Source of the DNA: Xanthomonas bonasiae
GTDB lineage: Bacteria > Pseudomonadota > Gammaproteobacteria > Xanthomonadales > Xanthomonadaceae
NCBI RefSeq assembly: GCF_017163705.1
Contig: NZ_JAFIWB010000014.1
Span: 1-64,000 of the forward strand
Length of the DNA stretch: 64,000 nt
Direction: 5' to 3'
Shown in pieces: positions 1 through 9,501 of the stretch (its first letter is position 1; each line of letters opens with the position of its first letter). The notes under the pieces were generated by a model. That model had not been told where the DNA came from and searched no databases. It worked only from the letters and a program-made list of their open reading frames with translations. A program made the position numbers and the translations under genes.

Positions 1-168
1 GTCGGGCATGGGGCGGGTCGCGGAAAGGTCTGCAAGGTGGTTCGCGGCAGGCCGAGGTTTCTCACGCCTGAACGGCTTCGTTCACCCGGTTTCGACATGC
101 GGCCCGCCAAGGCGCACAATGTGCTTCTTTGCGCCTGCCGGTTCTCTGCGGCGCCTCCGGAGTCTCCC

Positions 169-2175
169 ATGTCCCAAGATACCCCCGCGCCGCTGCTGTT
201 CGCAGATCTCGGCCTCTCGCCTGCTGTGATGAAGGCCGTCGCCGATGTCGGCTACGAGTCGCCGTCGCCGATCCAGGCCGCCACCATTCCCGCGCTGCTG
301 ACCGGCCGCGACCTGCTCGGCCAGGCCCAGACCGGCACCGGCAAGACCGCCGCGTTCGCGCTGCCGATCCTGTCGCGGCTGGACTTCAACCAGCGCAAGC
401 CGCAGGCGCTGGTGCTGGCGCCGACCCGCGAGCTGGCGATCCAGGTCGCCGAGGCGTTCCATCGCTACGCCGGCGCGATCCCCGGCTTCCAGGTGCTGCC
501 GGTGTACGGCGGCCAGCCCTACGTGCAGCAGCTGTCGGCGCTCAAGCGCGGCGTGCACGTGGTGGTGGGCACCCCGGGACGGGTCATCGACCATCTCGAG
601 CGCGGCACCCTGGATCTGTCGGAGCTGAAGACGCTGGTGCTGGACGAGGCCGACGAGATGCTGCGCATGGGCTTCATCGACGACGTCGAGGCGGTGCTGA
701 AGAAGCTGCCGGCCTCGCGCCAGGTGGCGCTGTTCTCGGCGACCATGCCGACCGCGATCAAGCGCATCGCGCAGACCTATCTGAACGATCCGGCCGAAGT
801 CATCATCGCCTCCAAGACCACCACGTCGGCGAACATCCGCCAGCGTTACTGGGCGGTCAGCGGCCTGCACAAGCTCGACGCGCTGACCCGCATCCTGGAA
901 GTGGAACCGTTCGACGCGATGATCGTGTTCGCGCGCACCAAGGCCGCCACCGACGAACTGGCGCAGAAGCTGCAGGCGCGCGGCCTGGCCGCCGCGGCGA
1001 TCAACGGCGACATCCAGCAGTCGCAGCGCGAGCGGGTGATCCAGCAGCTCAAGGACGGCAAGCTCGACATTCTGGTCGCCACCGACGTGGCCGCGCGCGG
1101 CCTGGACGTGGAGCGGATCAGCCACGTGCTGAACTACGACATCCCGTACGACACCGAAAGCTACGTGCACCGCATTGGCCGCACCGGCCGCGCCGGCCGC
1201 AGCGGCGAGGCGATCCTGTTCGTCAGCCCGCGCGAGAAGGGCATGCTGCGCGCGATCGAACGCGCCACCCGGCAGCCGATCGAAGAGATGCAGCTGCCCA
1301 GCGTCGACGCGGTCAACGACCAGCGTGTGACCCGCTTCATGGAAAAGATCAGCGAGACCATCGCCAGCGGCGGCATCGACACCTACCGCGATCTGCTGCA
1401 GCGCTTCGAGACCGAGAAGAACGTGCCGATGGTCGAAGTGGCCGCCGCGCTGGCGCGCCTGCTGCAGGGCGACACGCCGCTGCTGCTGGCGCCGGAGCGG
1501 GCGCGTCCGCCGCAGGGCGAGCGCTTCGAGCGCCCGGGCGCCGAGCGCCGCGAGCGCGCCGACCGCGGCGAGCGCAGCGAACGTCCCAAGTTCGAGCCCA
1601 AGTTCGACCGCGAGGCGCGCCCGCCGCGCCGCGACGAAGGCGAGCGCGCGCCGCGTGCGCCGCGTCCCGCGCCGGCCGGGCACGGCCCCGACTACGACTA
1701 CCAGCGCGATGTCGGCAGCTTCGAGGCGCCGCGCCGCGACAAGGCGCCCAAGGCGCCGCGCGGCGAGCCGGAAGTGGGCATGGAGACCTACCGCATCGAG
1801 GTCGGCCACCAGCACGGGGTCAAGCCGGCCAACATCGTCGGCGCGATCGCCAACGAGGCCGGCCTGGAGAGCAAGTACATCGGCCGCATCGACATCCACG
1901 ACGACCATTCGGTGCTGGACCTGCCGGCGGACATGCCGCGCGAACTGCTGACCCACCTGAAGAAGGTCTGGGTCTCCGGCCAGCAACTGCAGATGCGCAA
2001 GCTCGACGGCGACGACGCCGGCGCCAGCGCGCCGTTCAAGCCGAAGTTCGCGCGCGCCGCCGGCAAGCCCGGCGGCCGCCCGAACGCGGCCGGTCCGCGC
2101 CCGGCCGGCGCCGCCACCCGCATCGCCGACCGCGCCGGCGAACGCCCGCCGCGCAAGGGTCCGCCGAAGCGCTGA
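169..2175 (+). CDS. deaD: ATP-dependent RNA helicase, DEAD-box (CsdA/DeaD type)
   Basis: This is a 668-residue DEAD-box RNA helicase that uses ATP to unwind short RNA duplexes; the CsdA branch works in ribosome assembly and cold adaptation. Visible motifs are the Q-motif region near 25-35, Walker A AQTGTGKT at 53-60, PTREL near 85, DEAD at 159-162, SAT at 190-192 and HRIGRTGRAGR at 334-344. A long Arg/Glu/Pro-rich linker (about 435-530) leads to a C-terminal DbpA/CsdA-type RNA-binding domain (about 535-620) and a basic tail. The ATG at 169 was chosen because the conserved N-terminus starts there; the frame is open upstream to 37, but that extension has no helicase features. The C-terminal RNA-binding domain favours CsdA/DeaD over RhlE or RhlB. 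Confidence 0.93.
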   Translation: MSQDTPAPLLFADLGLSPAVMKAVADVGYESPSPIQAATIPALLTGRDLLGQAQTGTGKTAAFALPILSRLDFNQRKPQALVLAPTRELAIQVAEAFHRYAGAIPGFQVLPVYGGQPYVQQLSALKRGVHVVVGTPGRVIDHLERGTLDLSELKTLVLDEADEMLRMGFIDDVEAVLKKLPASRQVALFSATMPTAIKRIAQTYLNDPAEVIIASKTTTSANIRQRYWAVSGLHKLDALTRILEVEPFDAMIVFARTKAATDELAQKLQARGLAAAAINGDIQQSQRERVIQQLKDGKLDILVATDVAARGLDVERISHVLNYDIPYDTESYVHRIGRTGRAGRSGEAILFVSPREKGMLRAIERATRQPIEEMQLPSVDAVNDQRVTRFMEKISETIASGGIDTYRDLLQRFETEKNVPMVEVAAALARLLQGDTPLLLAPERARPPQGERFERPGAERRERADRGERSERPKFEPKFDREARPPRRDEGERAPRAPRPAPAGHGPDYDYQRDVGSFEAPRRDKAPKAPRGEPEVGMETYRIEVGHQHGVKPANIVGAIANEAGLESKYIGRIDIHDDHSVLDLPADMPRELLTHLKKVWVSGQQLQMRKLDGDDAGASAPFKPKFARAAGKPGGRPNAAGPRPAGAATRIADRAGERPPRKGPPKR

Positions 2176-2181
2176 GGGGCC

Positions 2182-2301
2182 GGGATTGGGGATTGGGGAT
2201 TCGGGATTCGTATCGGCTCCCTGGTCCCCTCGATCCTTCGTGCCGCTTCCGATGGCGGTAGCCCGCTTTTGCCAATCCCGAATCCCGACTCCCGAATCCC
2301 C
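2182..2301. repeat. Inverted pair of GGGATT heptamer repeats
   Basis: Four G-rich heptamers (GGGATTG/GGGATTC, 2182-2210) are followed, after about 60 bases, by the complementary C-rich run (2272-2301). The two arms can pair into a long hairpin, and the G-rich strand has four GGG tracts spaced for a G-quadruplex. The element fills the gap between the helicase gene and the pseudouridine synthase gene and ends six bases before the latter's ATG. The same repeat recurs several times in this window. Confidence 0.85.
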
Positions 2302-2306
2302 GCTCA

Positions 2307-3026
2307 ATGTCAGTCCGCCTCAACAAGCACATCGCCGAGACCGGCTACTGTTCGCGCCGCGAGGCCGACCGGCTGATCGCCGCGCGCCGCGTCACCGTCA
2401 ACGGCCGGCCCGGCGGGGTCGGTGCGGTGGTGGGCGAGGGCGACGAGGTGCAGGTCGACGGCCAGCCATTGCGCGCGCGCGCCAAGCAGAAATCCGGCCG
2501 CCGCCACGTCTACATCGCGCTGAACAAGCCGGTCGGGGTGACCTGCACCACCGAGAGCGAGGTCAAGGGCAACATCGTCGATTTCGTCGGCCACGAGCAG
2601 CGCATCTTCCCGATCGGGCGCCTGGACAAGGAGTCCGAGGGCCTGATCCTGATGACCAGCAACGGCGACATCGTCAACGAGATCCTGCGCGCCGAGAACC
2701 GCCACCAGAAGGAATACCTGGTGGCGGTGAACAAGCCGGTCAGCGACGAGTTCCTGCGCGGCATGGCGCGCGGGGTGCGCGTGCACAACGAGACCACGTT
2801 GCCGTGCCGCACCGCGCGGATCGCCAAGTTCGGCTTCCGCATCGTGCTCGAGCAGGGCCTGAACCGGCAGATCCGGCTGATGGCCGCCGCGTTCGACTAC
2901 CGCGTCACCCAGCTGCGCCGGGTACGCATCGACAACATCAAGCTCGGCGCGCTGAAGCCGGGGCAGTGGCGCAACCTCACCGAGCAGGAACTGCGCGGCC
3001 TGCTGCCGCAGCGCCAGGACTGGTAA
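2307..3026 (+). CDS. rluF: 23S rRNA pseudouridine synthase, RluF type
   Basis: This 239-residue enzyme isomerises uridine to pseudouridine in rRNA; RluF acts on 23S rRNA near position 2604. An S4 RNA-binding domain covers about residues 3-55 (RLNKHIAETGYCSRREADRL). The RsuA-type catalytic domain follows, with the motif IGRLDKESEGL and catalytic Asp at about 107. KPVGVTCTTE near 74-83 and the full-length S4 domain resemble RluF more than RluB or RsuA. The ATG lies directly after a GGGATT-type repeat and has no clear Shine-Dalgarno sequence. The gene appears to be a single transcription unit. Confidence 0.88.
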   Translation: MSVRLNKHIAETGYCSRREADRLIAARRVTVNGRPGGVGAVVGEGDEVQVDGQPLRARAKQKSGRRHVYIALNKPVGVTCTTESEVKGNIVDFVGHEQRIFPIGRLDKESEGLILMTSNGDIVNEILRAENRHQKEYLVAVNKPVSDEFLRGMARGVRVHNETTLPCRTARIAKFGFRIVLEQGLNRQIRLMAAAFDYRVTQLRRVRIDNIKLGALKPGQWRNLTEQELRGLLPQRQDW

Positions 3027-3114
3027 GGCCGGCCGCGGCGCGGCTTTTCACTGGCAGTTGTGCCGAAATTGGCGATACTCCGCGGCGCATCCCGCTGCCC
3101 TGCCGCTCGCTCCC

Positions 3115-4182
3115 GTGATCAAGCCACGCAAGCCCGACAACGAAGCCGACCGCCTGCGCGCGCTGCATGCGCTGCAGATCCTGGATACCGAGCCGGAAGC
3201 GTCCTACGACGACCTGGTCGGCATCGCCGCCAGCCTGTGCGATACGCCGTCGGCGCTGATCTCGCTGGTCGATGACGAGCGGCAGTGGCTGAAGTCGCAG
3301 CGCAACGTCACCCTGCTCAGCACCTCGCGCGACGACTCGTTCTGCGGCCACACCATTCTCGCCCCGCAGGACGTGCTGGTGGTCGCCGACGCGGCCGCGG
3401 ATCCGCGGTTCGCGTTCAACCCGCTGGTCACCGAGGTCGGCGTCCGCTTCTATGCGGGCGCACCGCTGTTGAACCGCGAGGGGCTGGCGGTGGGCGCGCT
3501 GTGCGTGCTCGACCACCGCCCGCGCACGCTCGAGCCGGAGCAGGTGGTGGCGCTGCAGGCGCTGTCGCGGCAGGTGATGCAATTGATCGAGCTGCGCCGC
3601 ACCAGCCACGCGCTGGCGCTGCAACTGCGCGAACGCGAACGCTATGAGCAGCAGCTGGCCCGGTACCAGGCTTCGCTGGAATCGCTCAACGCCGACCTGC
3701 TCGAGCAATCGCGCACCGATCCGTTGACCGGGCTGTTCAACCGCCGCGCCTTCGCCACCGCGTTGATGGTCAATGCGGAGACCGCGCAGTTCGGCGCCGT
3801 GCCGCTCAGCGTGGCCTTGCTCGACCTGGACTATTTCAAGCACATCAACGATCTGCACGGCCACGACAAGGGCGACGCGGTGCTGCTGGCGCTGGCCGAC
3901 ATGCTGCGCGCGCAGGCGCCGGCGGGCAGCCTGGTGGCGCGCTACGGCGGCGAGGAATTCGCGATCCTGCTGCCGGGGCTGGACGCGCGCCAGGCCATGC
4001 ACGAATGCGAGACGCTGCGCCAGGAAGTCTCTCTGCTGCAGCTGGGCGTACCGTTGACCGCCAGCTTCGGCGTGGCCACCCAGCAGCCGGGCGAAAACGC
4101 CGATCAGTTGCTCAAGCGCGCCGACCAGGCCCTGTACCGGGCCAAGCGCGCCGGCCGCGATTGCGTCTCGCTGGCGCAGTGA
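3115..4182 (+). CDS. GAF-GGDEF diguanylate cyclase
   Basis: The predicted product (355 residues) has an N-terminal GAF sensor domain (about 10-150, including SLVDDERQWLKSQ and the DSFCGHTI motif found in GAF domains of this type) and a C-terminal GGDEF domain of about 165 residues. The active-site motif is GGEEF (RYGGEEFAILLP), so it should be active and make cyclic di-GMP from two GTP. There is no transmembrane segment, so it is probably cytoplasmic. A GTG at 3115 is taken as the start because homology begins there; the frame is open back to a TTG at 3058, so the true start could be 57 bases upstream. The signal sensed by the GAF domain cannot be read from sequence. Confidence 0.85.
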   Translation: MIKPRKPDNEADRLRALHALQILDTEPEASYDDLVGIAASLCDTPSALISLVDDERQWLKSQRNVTLLSTSRDDSFCGHTILAPQDVLVVADAAADPRFAFNPLVTEVGVRFYAGAPLLNREGLAVGALCVLDHRPRTLEPEQVVALQALSRQVMQLIELRRTSHALALQLRERERYEQQLARYQASLESLNADLLEQSRTDPLTGLFNRRAFATALMVNAETAQFGAVPLSVALLDLDYFKHINDLHGHDKGDAVLLALADMLRAQAPAGSLVARYGGEEFAILLPGLDARQAMHECETLRQEVSLLQLGVPLTASFGVATQQPGENADQLLKRADQALYRAKRAGRDCVSLAQ

Positions 4183-4200
4183 ACCGCGCCGGCGGCGGGT

Positions 4201-5157
4201 TCAGTCCAGCGCGTTCTTCGCTTCGGAGGTCGCCAGCAGTTCCGGGTGCCGCAGCGGCTTGTCGCGGGTCAGCAACGGATGCAGGAACACCGCGCCCAGG
4301 ATCACCGCCACGCCGAGGTAGAACAGCGCGGTGAGCTCCTTCTGCTCGTCCAGCAGCAGGATCGCGAACACGATCGCGTAGACCGGCTCCAGGTTGGTCA
4401 CCAGCTGCACCGCGTAGGCGCTGAGGCGGCGCAGCGCGACCAGCGCCAGGGCGAACGGCAGCAGTGTGCACAGCAGCGCCAGGGCGAGCAGCAGCAAGGT
4501 GTCGTGCAGGCTCGGCAGCACCAGCAACGGGCCGCTCAGCGCCGGCAGCACGAACGGCAGCAGCGGCGCCAGCAGGGTCAGGGTCAGGGTGCCGGCGCCC
4601 AGTTCCAGCGCGGTCACGGTCAGCGGGTCGGCATGGTCGACCAGGCGCTTGTTGAGCGAGCCGAATGCGGCGACGAACAGCGCCGAGACCGCACCGACCA
4701 CGACGCCGGCGCGCATCCCGTCGGGCACGCCGCCGACCACCAGCGCCACGCCCGGCAGCACCGCCAGGCCGAACACCAGTTCGCTGGGGCGGAACGGGCG
4801 CTTGGCCACCCACGGTTCGATCACCGCGGTGAACACCGGCGCCAGCGCGATGCAGGTCGCCGCCACCGAGGCGTTGGCCAATTTGATCGCGCCGTAGAAG
4901 GTCAGCCAGTGCAGGCCGACCAGGGCGCCGACCACGGCGTAGCCGAGCGCCAGCTTCGGGGTCAGTGCGGCCAGCCCGCGCCACACCCGCGGCAGCAGCG
5001 CCAGCGCCGCCACCACCATCAGCATCCGCCACCACACCAGCGGCAGCGCCGGCAGGGTGATCAGCTTGCCGAGGATCGCGGTGATTCCCCACAGCAGCAC
5101 GCAGAAGTGGATTTGCAGTTGGGCTTTGGTGGTGGGGTGCAGGGGCATGGCGCCCAT
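4201..5157 (-). CDS. DMT-superfamily (EamA) transporter
   Basis: This 318-residue inner-membrane protein has about ten hydrophobic segments in two repeated EamA halves, the typical drug/metabolite transporter layout. The start MGAMPLHPTTKAQLQIHF could instead be the second Met three codons in. The substrate is unknown; family members export amino acids, sugars or nucleosides. It converges with the GAF-GGDEF gene, leaving only 18 bases between the stop codons, and lies 72 bases downstream of the KdgT-type gene on the same strand, so the two could share a transcript. Confidence 0.82.
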   Translation of the reverse strand: MGAMPLHPTTKAQLQIHFCVLLWGITAILGKLITLPALPLVWWRMLMVVAALALLPRVWRGLAALTPKLALGYAVVGALVGLHWLTFYGAIKLANASVAATCIALAPVFTAVIEPWVAKRPFRPSELVFGLAVLPGVALVVGGVPDGMRAGVVVGAVSALFVAAFGSLNKRLVDHADPLTVTALELGAGTLTLTLLAPLLPFVLPALSGPLLVLPSLHDTLLLLALALLCTLLPFALALVALRRLSAYAVQLVTNLEPVYAIVFAILLLDEQKELTALFYLGVAVILGAVFLHPLLTRDKPLRHPELLATSEAKNALD

Positions 5158-5229
5158 TGTCGCGTAAACCGCCGGCGCGGCGGACGGCGTTTTCGCCGGG
5201 GGCCCTGCAATCGCGTCGCCGGTGCCGCG

Positions 5230-6195
5230 TCAATCGCCGGGTGGAGCGCGCTTGGCGCGCGCACGCGCGTGCAGCGCGGTCAGCAGCGGCACCAGCAGCG
5301 AGGTCACGATCACCGAGGTCGCCACCAGCGCGGTGGCGGCCGGGGCCGCCGCACGGAACTGCGGCGCCATCGCCGCGATCAGCGCCGGCGTGGCCACCGC
5401 GGCGCCGGCGGTGCTGGAGGCGGCGATGCCGGCGCTGCCGCTGCCGCCGCCGAGCAGCCGATCGGCGAACAGCAACGGGATCCCGGTGACGACCACGACC
5501 AGCACGCCGAGCAGCACGCCGGGCACGCCGGCGCTGGCGATCACATGCAGGTCCAGCGTATTGCCCAGCGCGAAGGCGAAGAACGGGATCAGCGCGGGCA
5601 CCGCTGCGGCGAACAGCGCGCGCAGCTGCGGATCCAGGTTGCCGAGCGCGAACCCCACCAGCAGCGGCAACACCGCGCCAAGGAACAGGCGCGGCTCGAA
5701 CACCGCGATGCCGGCGCTGCCGAGGATCAGCATGGTCATCAACGGGCCCGATTCCAGCGACATCAGCACCACCGCACCGGCTTCGCCGGGCTTGCCGTAC
5801 TGCTGCATGAGCGAGGCGAACAGCCCGCCGTTGGTCATGTCCATCGCCGCGACCAGGGCCAGCACCGAGACGCCTTTCCAGCAGCCCTGCGCGATCCCCG
5901 CCGGCGGCAGCAGCCGTGCCGCGAGCACCGCCACCAGCCAGGCCACGCCGAGCTTGGTCAGCAGCAGCACGCCCGATTGGCGCAGGATCCGGCCGCTGGC
6001 GCGCAGCCGGATCGAGGCGCCCATGCACAGGAACCACACCGCCAGGATCGGCACCACGCCGCCGATCAGGCCCTGGCTGAACGAGCCGAGGAAGGCGCCG
6101 GCCTGCGGCCATGCGCTATGGCAGGCGGCGCCGAGCAGCAGCGGCACCAGCATCATGCCGCCTGGAACGCGTTCGAGCGTGCGCTTGATCTGCAT
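5230..6195 (-). CDS. kdgT: 2-keto-3-deoxygluconate permease, KdgT family
   Basis: The 321-residue protein matches the KdgT family: [23 protein letters not shown] at the N-terminus and about ten membrane helices. KdgT imports 2-keto-3-deoxygluconate, a product of pectin degradation, by proton symport; such a transporter fits a plant-associated bacterium. The frame is open to 6243, but the family N-terminus begins at the ATG at 6195, so that start was chosen. No kdg catabolic genes or KdgR-like regulator are next to it, so regulation cannot be inferred here. Confidence 0.86.
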   Translation of the reverse strand: MQIKRTLERVPGGMMLVPLLLGAACHSAWPQAGAFLGSFSQGLIGGVVPILAVWFLCMGASIRLRASGRILRQSGVLLLTKLGVAWLVAVLAARLLPPAGIAQGCWKGVSVLALVAAMDMTNGGLFASLMQQYGKPGEAGAVVLMSLESGPLMTMLILGSAGIAVFEPRLFLGAVLPLLVGFALGNLDPQLRALFAAAVPALIPFFAFALGNTLDLHVIASAGVPGVLLGVLVVVVTGIPLLFADRLLGGGSGSAGIAASSTAGAAVATPALIAAMAPQFRAAAPAATALVATSVIVTSLLVPLLTALHARARAKRAPPGD

Positions 6196-6410
6196 CGGGA
6201 TTGGATGTCCGCTCGGGAAAAAAGGCGCGTCCGGCGCCGGCATGCGCCGGTGTCGTTCTGCGTTCCCGCTTGTACTGCAACTGCATTGCGCGAAGGGTGT
6301 CGCGGCGCGGTGCCGTCTGTGCCCGGTTCAGCCGCACGTCGCAGCGGTACTGTGCGGTCGGTCGCCTGCGCCTGCGCCTGCCCGCGCTCGCTCGCGCCGC
6401 TGCCGTGTGC

Positions 6411-7241
6411 TCAGCGCTTGCCGAGTTCGGCCAGCAGCGCCATCGCTGCGGCCGGATTGCGTTCCTTGGCCGCGCTGATGAAATAGACGAAGACCTCGCG
6501 CGGCTTGGCCCTGGCGGTCGGCGTGCCGGCGTGCGGCAGCGCGTCCGGATCCTCGCCGCGGCGCCAGGCCTGCGCCTGCGCCGCCCAGGCGCGCAATTCC
6601 TTGGGCGCATAGCCGTGCGCCAGTTCGGCGCGGCTGCGCATCAGCCGCGCGTAGACGAAGTCGGCGCTGAGATCGGCGAAGGAGGGGAAGTCGGGCGAAT
6701 CGGTGAACACCGTGGCCACGCCGTGGCGGCGCACCAGCTCCAGCAGGCGCGGGCCGACGCAGGCCGGGTCGCGCACTTCCAGCACATGCCGCAGGCGCCG
6801 GCCGCCGGCCTGCGGCGGCAGCAGGTCCAGGAACGCGGCCAGGTCGTCGAGGTCGAGCGTGCGGCCGTGCTCGAACTGCCAGACCAACGGGCCGAGCTTG
6901 TCGCCGAGCGTGGCGATGCCGCCGACGAAATCCTCGATCTGCGCGCCGGCCGCGGCCAGCGTGCGCATGCCGGTGATGCGCTTGGGCGCCTTGGCCGAGA
7001 ACAGGAAATCGGCCGGCGCCTCGTCGCGCCAACGCGCATAGGTGTCCGGCTTCTGCGTGCCGTAGTAGGTGCCGTTGATCTCGATGCTGTTGACGTGGCG
7101 GCTGGCGTATTCCAGCTCGCGGCGTTGCACCAGTCCCTGCGGGTAGAACATGCCGCCGCGCCATGGCGCATAGGTCCAGCCGCCGATGCCGACGCGGATG
7201 CCGTCCGGCGCGGACGGGGCGGAGTCGAAGAGATCGTTCAT
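6411..7241 (-). CDS. DUF72 (YecE-like) protein
   Basis: This 276-residue protein belongs to DUF72, a TIM-barrel-like family of unknown function. Typical features are [17 protein letters not shown] near 17-33, [11 protein letters not shown] near 50-60 and an EVRDPA segment in the middle. No catalytic mechanism is established for the family. It is divergent from rraA, with 165 bases between the start codons, so each gene probably has its own promoter in that gap. Confidence 0.85.
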   Translation of the reverse strand: MNDLFDSAPSAPDGIRVGIGGWTYAPWRGGMFYPQGLVQRRELEYASRHVNSIEINGTYYGTQKPDTYARWRDEAPADFLFSAKAPKRITGMRTLAAAGAQIEDFVGGIATLGDKLGPLVWQFEHGRTLDLDDLAAFLDLLPPQAGGRRLRHVLEVRDPACVGPRLLELVRRHGVATVFTDSPDFPSFADLSADFVYARLMRSRAELAHGYAPKELRAWAAQAQAWRRGEDPDALPHAGTPTARAKPREVFVYFISAAKERNPAAAMALLAELGKR

Positions 7242-7406
7242 GGCATGGATGTCGGCGCGGACAGGGAGGCGAATTGTGCCGCAGCCCGCGCCGCTGCCGT
7301 GTGCATGATGCGCGCGATAACGGCGGCACGCCTGCCTGCGACGGACGCTGCCGCCGCTGCATGCGGCGCGCTACCATCCAGGCTCTGCCCGCTGCCGCGA
7401 CCGACC

Positions 7407-7889
7407 ATGCCCTGGACCACGCCCGATCTGTGCGACGCCCATCCCGAGGTGCAGGTCGCCGAACCGCTGTTCCGCAGCTACGGCGGCCACGCCGCGTTCT
7501 GCGGGCGGATCGTCACCGTGCGCTGCTTCGAGGACAACTCGCGGGTGCGCGAACTGGCGGCCACGCCCGGTGCCGGCCGCGTCATCGTCGTCGACGGGCA
7601 GGGTTCGCTGCGCTGCGCGCTGCTCGGCGACCAGATCGCCGAGAACGCGGTGCGCAACGGTTGGGCCGGGCTGTTGCTCCACGGCTGCGTACGCGACGTG
7701 GAGGCGTTGGCGGCGCTGCCGCTCGGCGTGCAGGCGCTGGCCGCGTGCCCGCGCAAGACCGAAAAACGCGGCCTGGGCGAGGTCGATGTGCCGCTGCAGT
7801 TCGCCGGCGTGGCGTTCGTGCCCGGGCACTGGCTGTACGCCGATCGCAACGGCGTGCTGGTCGCCGCGCAGGCGTTGCCCGCGGCGTGA
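7407..7889 (+). CDS. rraA: RraA-like regulator of ribonuclease E activity
   Basis: The 160-residue product is close in length to RraA (about 161 residues). It carries the family motif [28 protein letters not shown] and the downstream [12 protein letters not shown] segment. RraA binds RNase E and inhibits RNA decay; the same fold also occurs in HMG/CHA aldolases, so an aldolase role cannot be excluded. The ATG at 7407 starts the conserved [20 protein letters not shown]. The reading frame extends far upstream, but only as non-homologous sequence antisense to the DUF72 gene. Confidence 0.87.
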   Translation: MPWTTPDLCDAHPEVQVAEPLFRSYGGHAAFCGRIVTVRCFEDNSRVRELAATPGAGRVIVVDGQGSLRCALLGDQIAENAVRNGWAGLLLHGCVRDVEALAALPLGVQALAACPRKTEKRGLGEVDVPLQFAGVAFVPGHWLYADRNGVLVAAQALPAA

Positions 7890-8000
7890 GCGTGTCTTCT
7901 CGGCAGGACTGAAGCGCTGCCCCAGCGGTTGCGCCACGAGCGCGGCACCCGCGACGCCGCGGTGCTCCCCGGCACGCTGCGCCTGGCGGACGCGGTGCGG

Positions 8001-8402
8001 CTATGCAGCGGAGATCCGGCTCGCCGCCGTCGCGCCGACCCGGGCGCGCTCGGCGTCCATGTCGGCCAGCGGCCGCACCTCGATGCTGCCGAAGCGCGAC
8101 CACGGGAAGTGCTTGGCGATGCGCACCGCCTCGTCGTGGTCGCGCGCATTGATCAGGTTGAACCCGGCGAGCAGTTCGCGGGTCTCGGCGAAGGGGCCGT
8201 CGGTGATGCGCAGCTGGCCCTGGCGCGAACGCAGGGTGCGGGCGCTGGCCACCGGCTGCAGTTGCTGCGCCAGCACCAGGGTGCCTTCGGCCTGCAGCGC
8301 ATCGGCGTGCTGCAGGCAATCGCGCATCAGGCGGTCGTATTCCTCGGCGGGCAGGGCCTGCAGCAAGGACGCGTCGATGTAGATCAGCAGCAGGAATTGC
8401 AT
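8001..8402 (-). CDS. YCII/DGPF-domain protein of the ECF42 island
   Basis: This is a 133-residue single-domain protein with the DGPF signature (LRITDGPFAETRELLAGFNLI, residues about 65-85) and the closing SIEVRPLADM. YCII-related DGPF proteins are small alpha/beta-barrel proteins without an agreed biochemical role, and they are genomic neighbours and reported targets of ECF42 sigma factors. The ATG at 8402 gives the standard N-terminus MQFLLLIYID; the frame is open 11 codons further. It is divergent from the second DGPF gene at 8581, with 178 bases between them. Confidence 0.88.
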   Translation of the reverse strand: MQFLLLIYIDASLLQALPAEEYDRLMRDCLQHADALQAEGTLVLAQQLQPVASARTLRSRQGQLRITDGPFAETRELLAGFNLINARDHDEAVRIAKHFPWSRFGSIEVRPLADMDAERARVGATAASRISAA

Positions 8403-8507
8403 GGGGCGAGCGGCCGGCGGCAACGGGAAGCCCATGATCGCTCAGCGCGGCGCGGCCGCGTGTTGCGGCGCCGCATCCGAGCTCCTCGAAAACTTTTTGC
8501 GCAGGCC

Positions 8508-8534
8508 TGTCGATTTCCGTCTTCCCCGCGCGTC
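8508..8534 (+). promoter_or_regulatory. Candidate ECF42-type promoter
   Basis: TGTCGA (8508-8513) is followed by a 17-base spacer and CGTC (8531-8534), 46 bases before the DGPF gene at 8581. From memory, the ECF42 promoter defined in Streptomyces is TGTCGA with a CG(A/T)C -10 element. The match and position suggest that the sigma factor encoded at 9965 reads this promoter. No equally good copy was seen before the minus-strand DGPF gene or the sigma gene. Confidence 0.5.
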
Positions 8535-8580
8535 GTACCCAATGCACGGCCCGCCAGCGGCCGCACCCAGGGAGAACGCG

Positions 8581-8997
8581 ATGAAAGTGATGGTATTGGT
8601 CAAGGCGACCGCCGACTCGGAGGCCGGGCGCTTGCCCAGCGAGGACGCGTGGCGGGCGATGGGCGCCTACAACGATCAGTTGGCCGAGGCCGGGATCCTG
8701 CTCGCCGCCGAAGGCCTGCAGCCCAGTTCGCGCGGCCGCCGTGTGCGTTTCGAGCCGCAGCGGCGGCAGGCGGTCGACGGTCCGTTCGCCGCGACGGGCG
8801 ACTTGGTGGCCGGGTTCTGGCTGTGGCAGGTGCGCTCGCTGGACGAGGCCACCGAGTGGCTCAAGCGCGCCCCGTTCGAGGCCGGCACCGAGGTCGAAGT
8901 GCGCCCGTTGATGGACCTGCAGGAACTGGGCGAGGCCCTCCCTCCCGATCTGCTGCAGGCCCGGCAGCGCCGCCTGCGCGCGTGCACCCCCGGCTGA
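8581..8997 (+). CDS. YCII/DGPF-domain protein of the ECF42 island
   Basis: The 138-residue protein has the DGPF motif as QAVDGPFAATGDLVAGFWLW and ends its core with EVEVRPLMDL, as its divergent neighbour does. The conserved start MKVMVLVKATADSEAG and a purine-rich AGGGAGAA just upstream support the ATG at 8581. It is the first gene of a likely transcript running through the two VOC genes to the sigma factor; the gaps are short (39, 42 and 55 bases). A role in the stress response controlled by the sigma factor is inferred from the genomic association only. Confidence 0.88.
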   Translation: MKVMVLVKATADSEAGRLPSEDAWRAMGAYNDQLAEAGILLAAEGLQPSSRGRRVRFEPQRRQAVDGPFAATGDLVAGFWLWQVRSLDEATEWLKRAPFEAGTEVEVRPLMDLQELGEALPPDLLQARQRRLRACTPG

Positions 8998-9036
8998 GCG
9001 ACACCACCACTGCCACCACCGCAAGGAGAAATCCCG

Positions 9037-9459
9037 ATGAAACTGATTCCGTTCCTGAGCTTCGACGGCTGCACCCACGAGGCGATGGCGTTCTACGCGC
9101 AGGCCCTGGGCGGCAGCGTCGTGTCGGAAATGACCTATCGCGACATGCCGCCCAGCGACAACATGGACGGCTGCGGCGAGATGCCCCCGGACACGCTGGA
9201 CCAGGTCGCGCACAGCCAGCTCGAAGCCGGCGGCGCGGTGCTGATGGCGGCCGACAGCCACGCCGCGCAGGGCGCCGGCACCACCACCATCAACGTCGAG
9301 GTGGATTCGGTGGAGGAGGCCGAACGGGTGTTCGCCGCGCTGGGCGCCGGCGGCCAGGTCGGCATGCCGCTCGCCGAGACGTTCTGGGCGCAGCGCTGGG
9401 GCATGCTGGTCGATCGCTACGGCAAGCCGTGGATGGTCAACTGCATGAAACAGCCGTGA
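9037..9459 (+). CDS. VOC-family protein, PhnB/3-demethylubiquinone type
   Basis: This 140-residue protein belongs to the vicinal oxygen chelate superfamily, PhnB-like branch: MKLIPFLSFDGCTHEAMAFY at the start, then TYRDMP, and RWGMLVDRYGKPWMVN at the end. An AAGGAGAA Shine-Dalgarno sequence lies about 7 bases before the ATG. PhnB-like proteins lack an assigned reaction and often accompany ECF sigma factors. It is the second gene of the probable operon that starts at 8581. Confidence 0.85.
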   Translation: MKLIPFLSFDGCTHEAMAFYAQALGGSVVSEMTYRDMPPSDNMDGCGEMPPDTLDQVAHSQLEAGGAVLMAADSHAAQGAGTTTINVEVDSVEEAERVFAALGAGGQVGMPLAETFWAQRWGMLVDRYGKPWMVNCMKQP

Positions 9460-9501
9460 TTCCCACGCATTCCTGTATGCCCTCGATCGAGAAACGCCGC
9501 C

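Noticed and set aside
82-2307. Open reading frame of 741 codons antisense to the DEAD-box helicase gene
   Set aside because: It mirrors the helicase codons, is Arg/Ala/Gly/Gln-rich without motifs, and is the usual antisense shadow in 70% GC DNA.
4112-6486. Long ORFs on both strands overlapping the EamA and KdgT genes
   Set aside because: Composition is Arg/Gln/Ala-biased with no domain; the transporter frames have clear homology and membrane helices.
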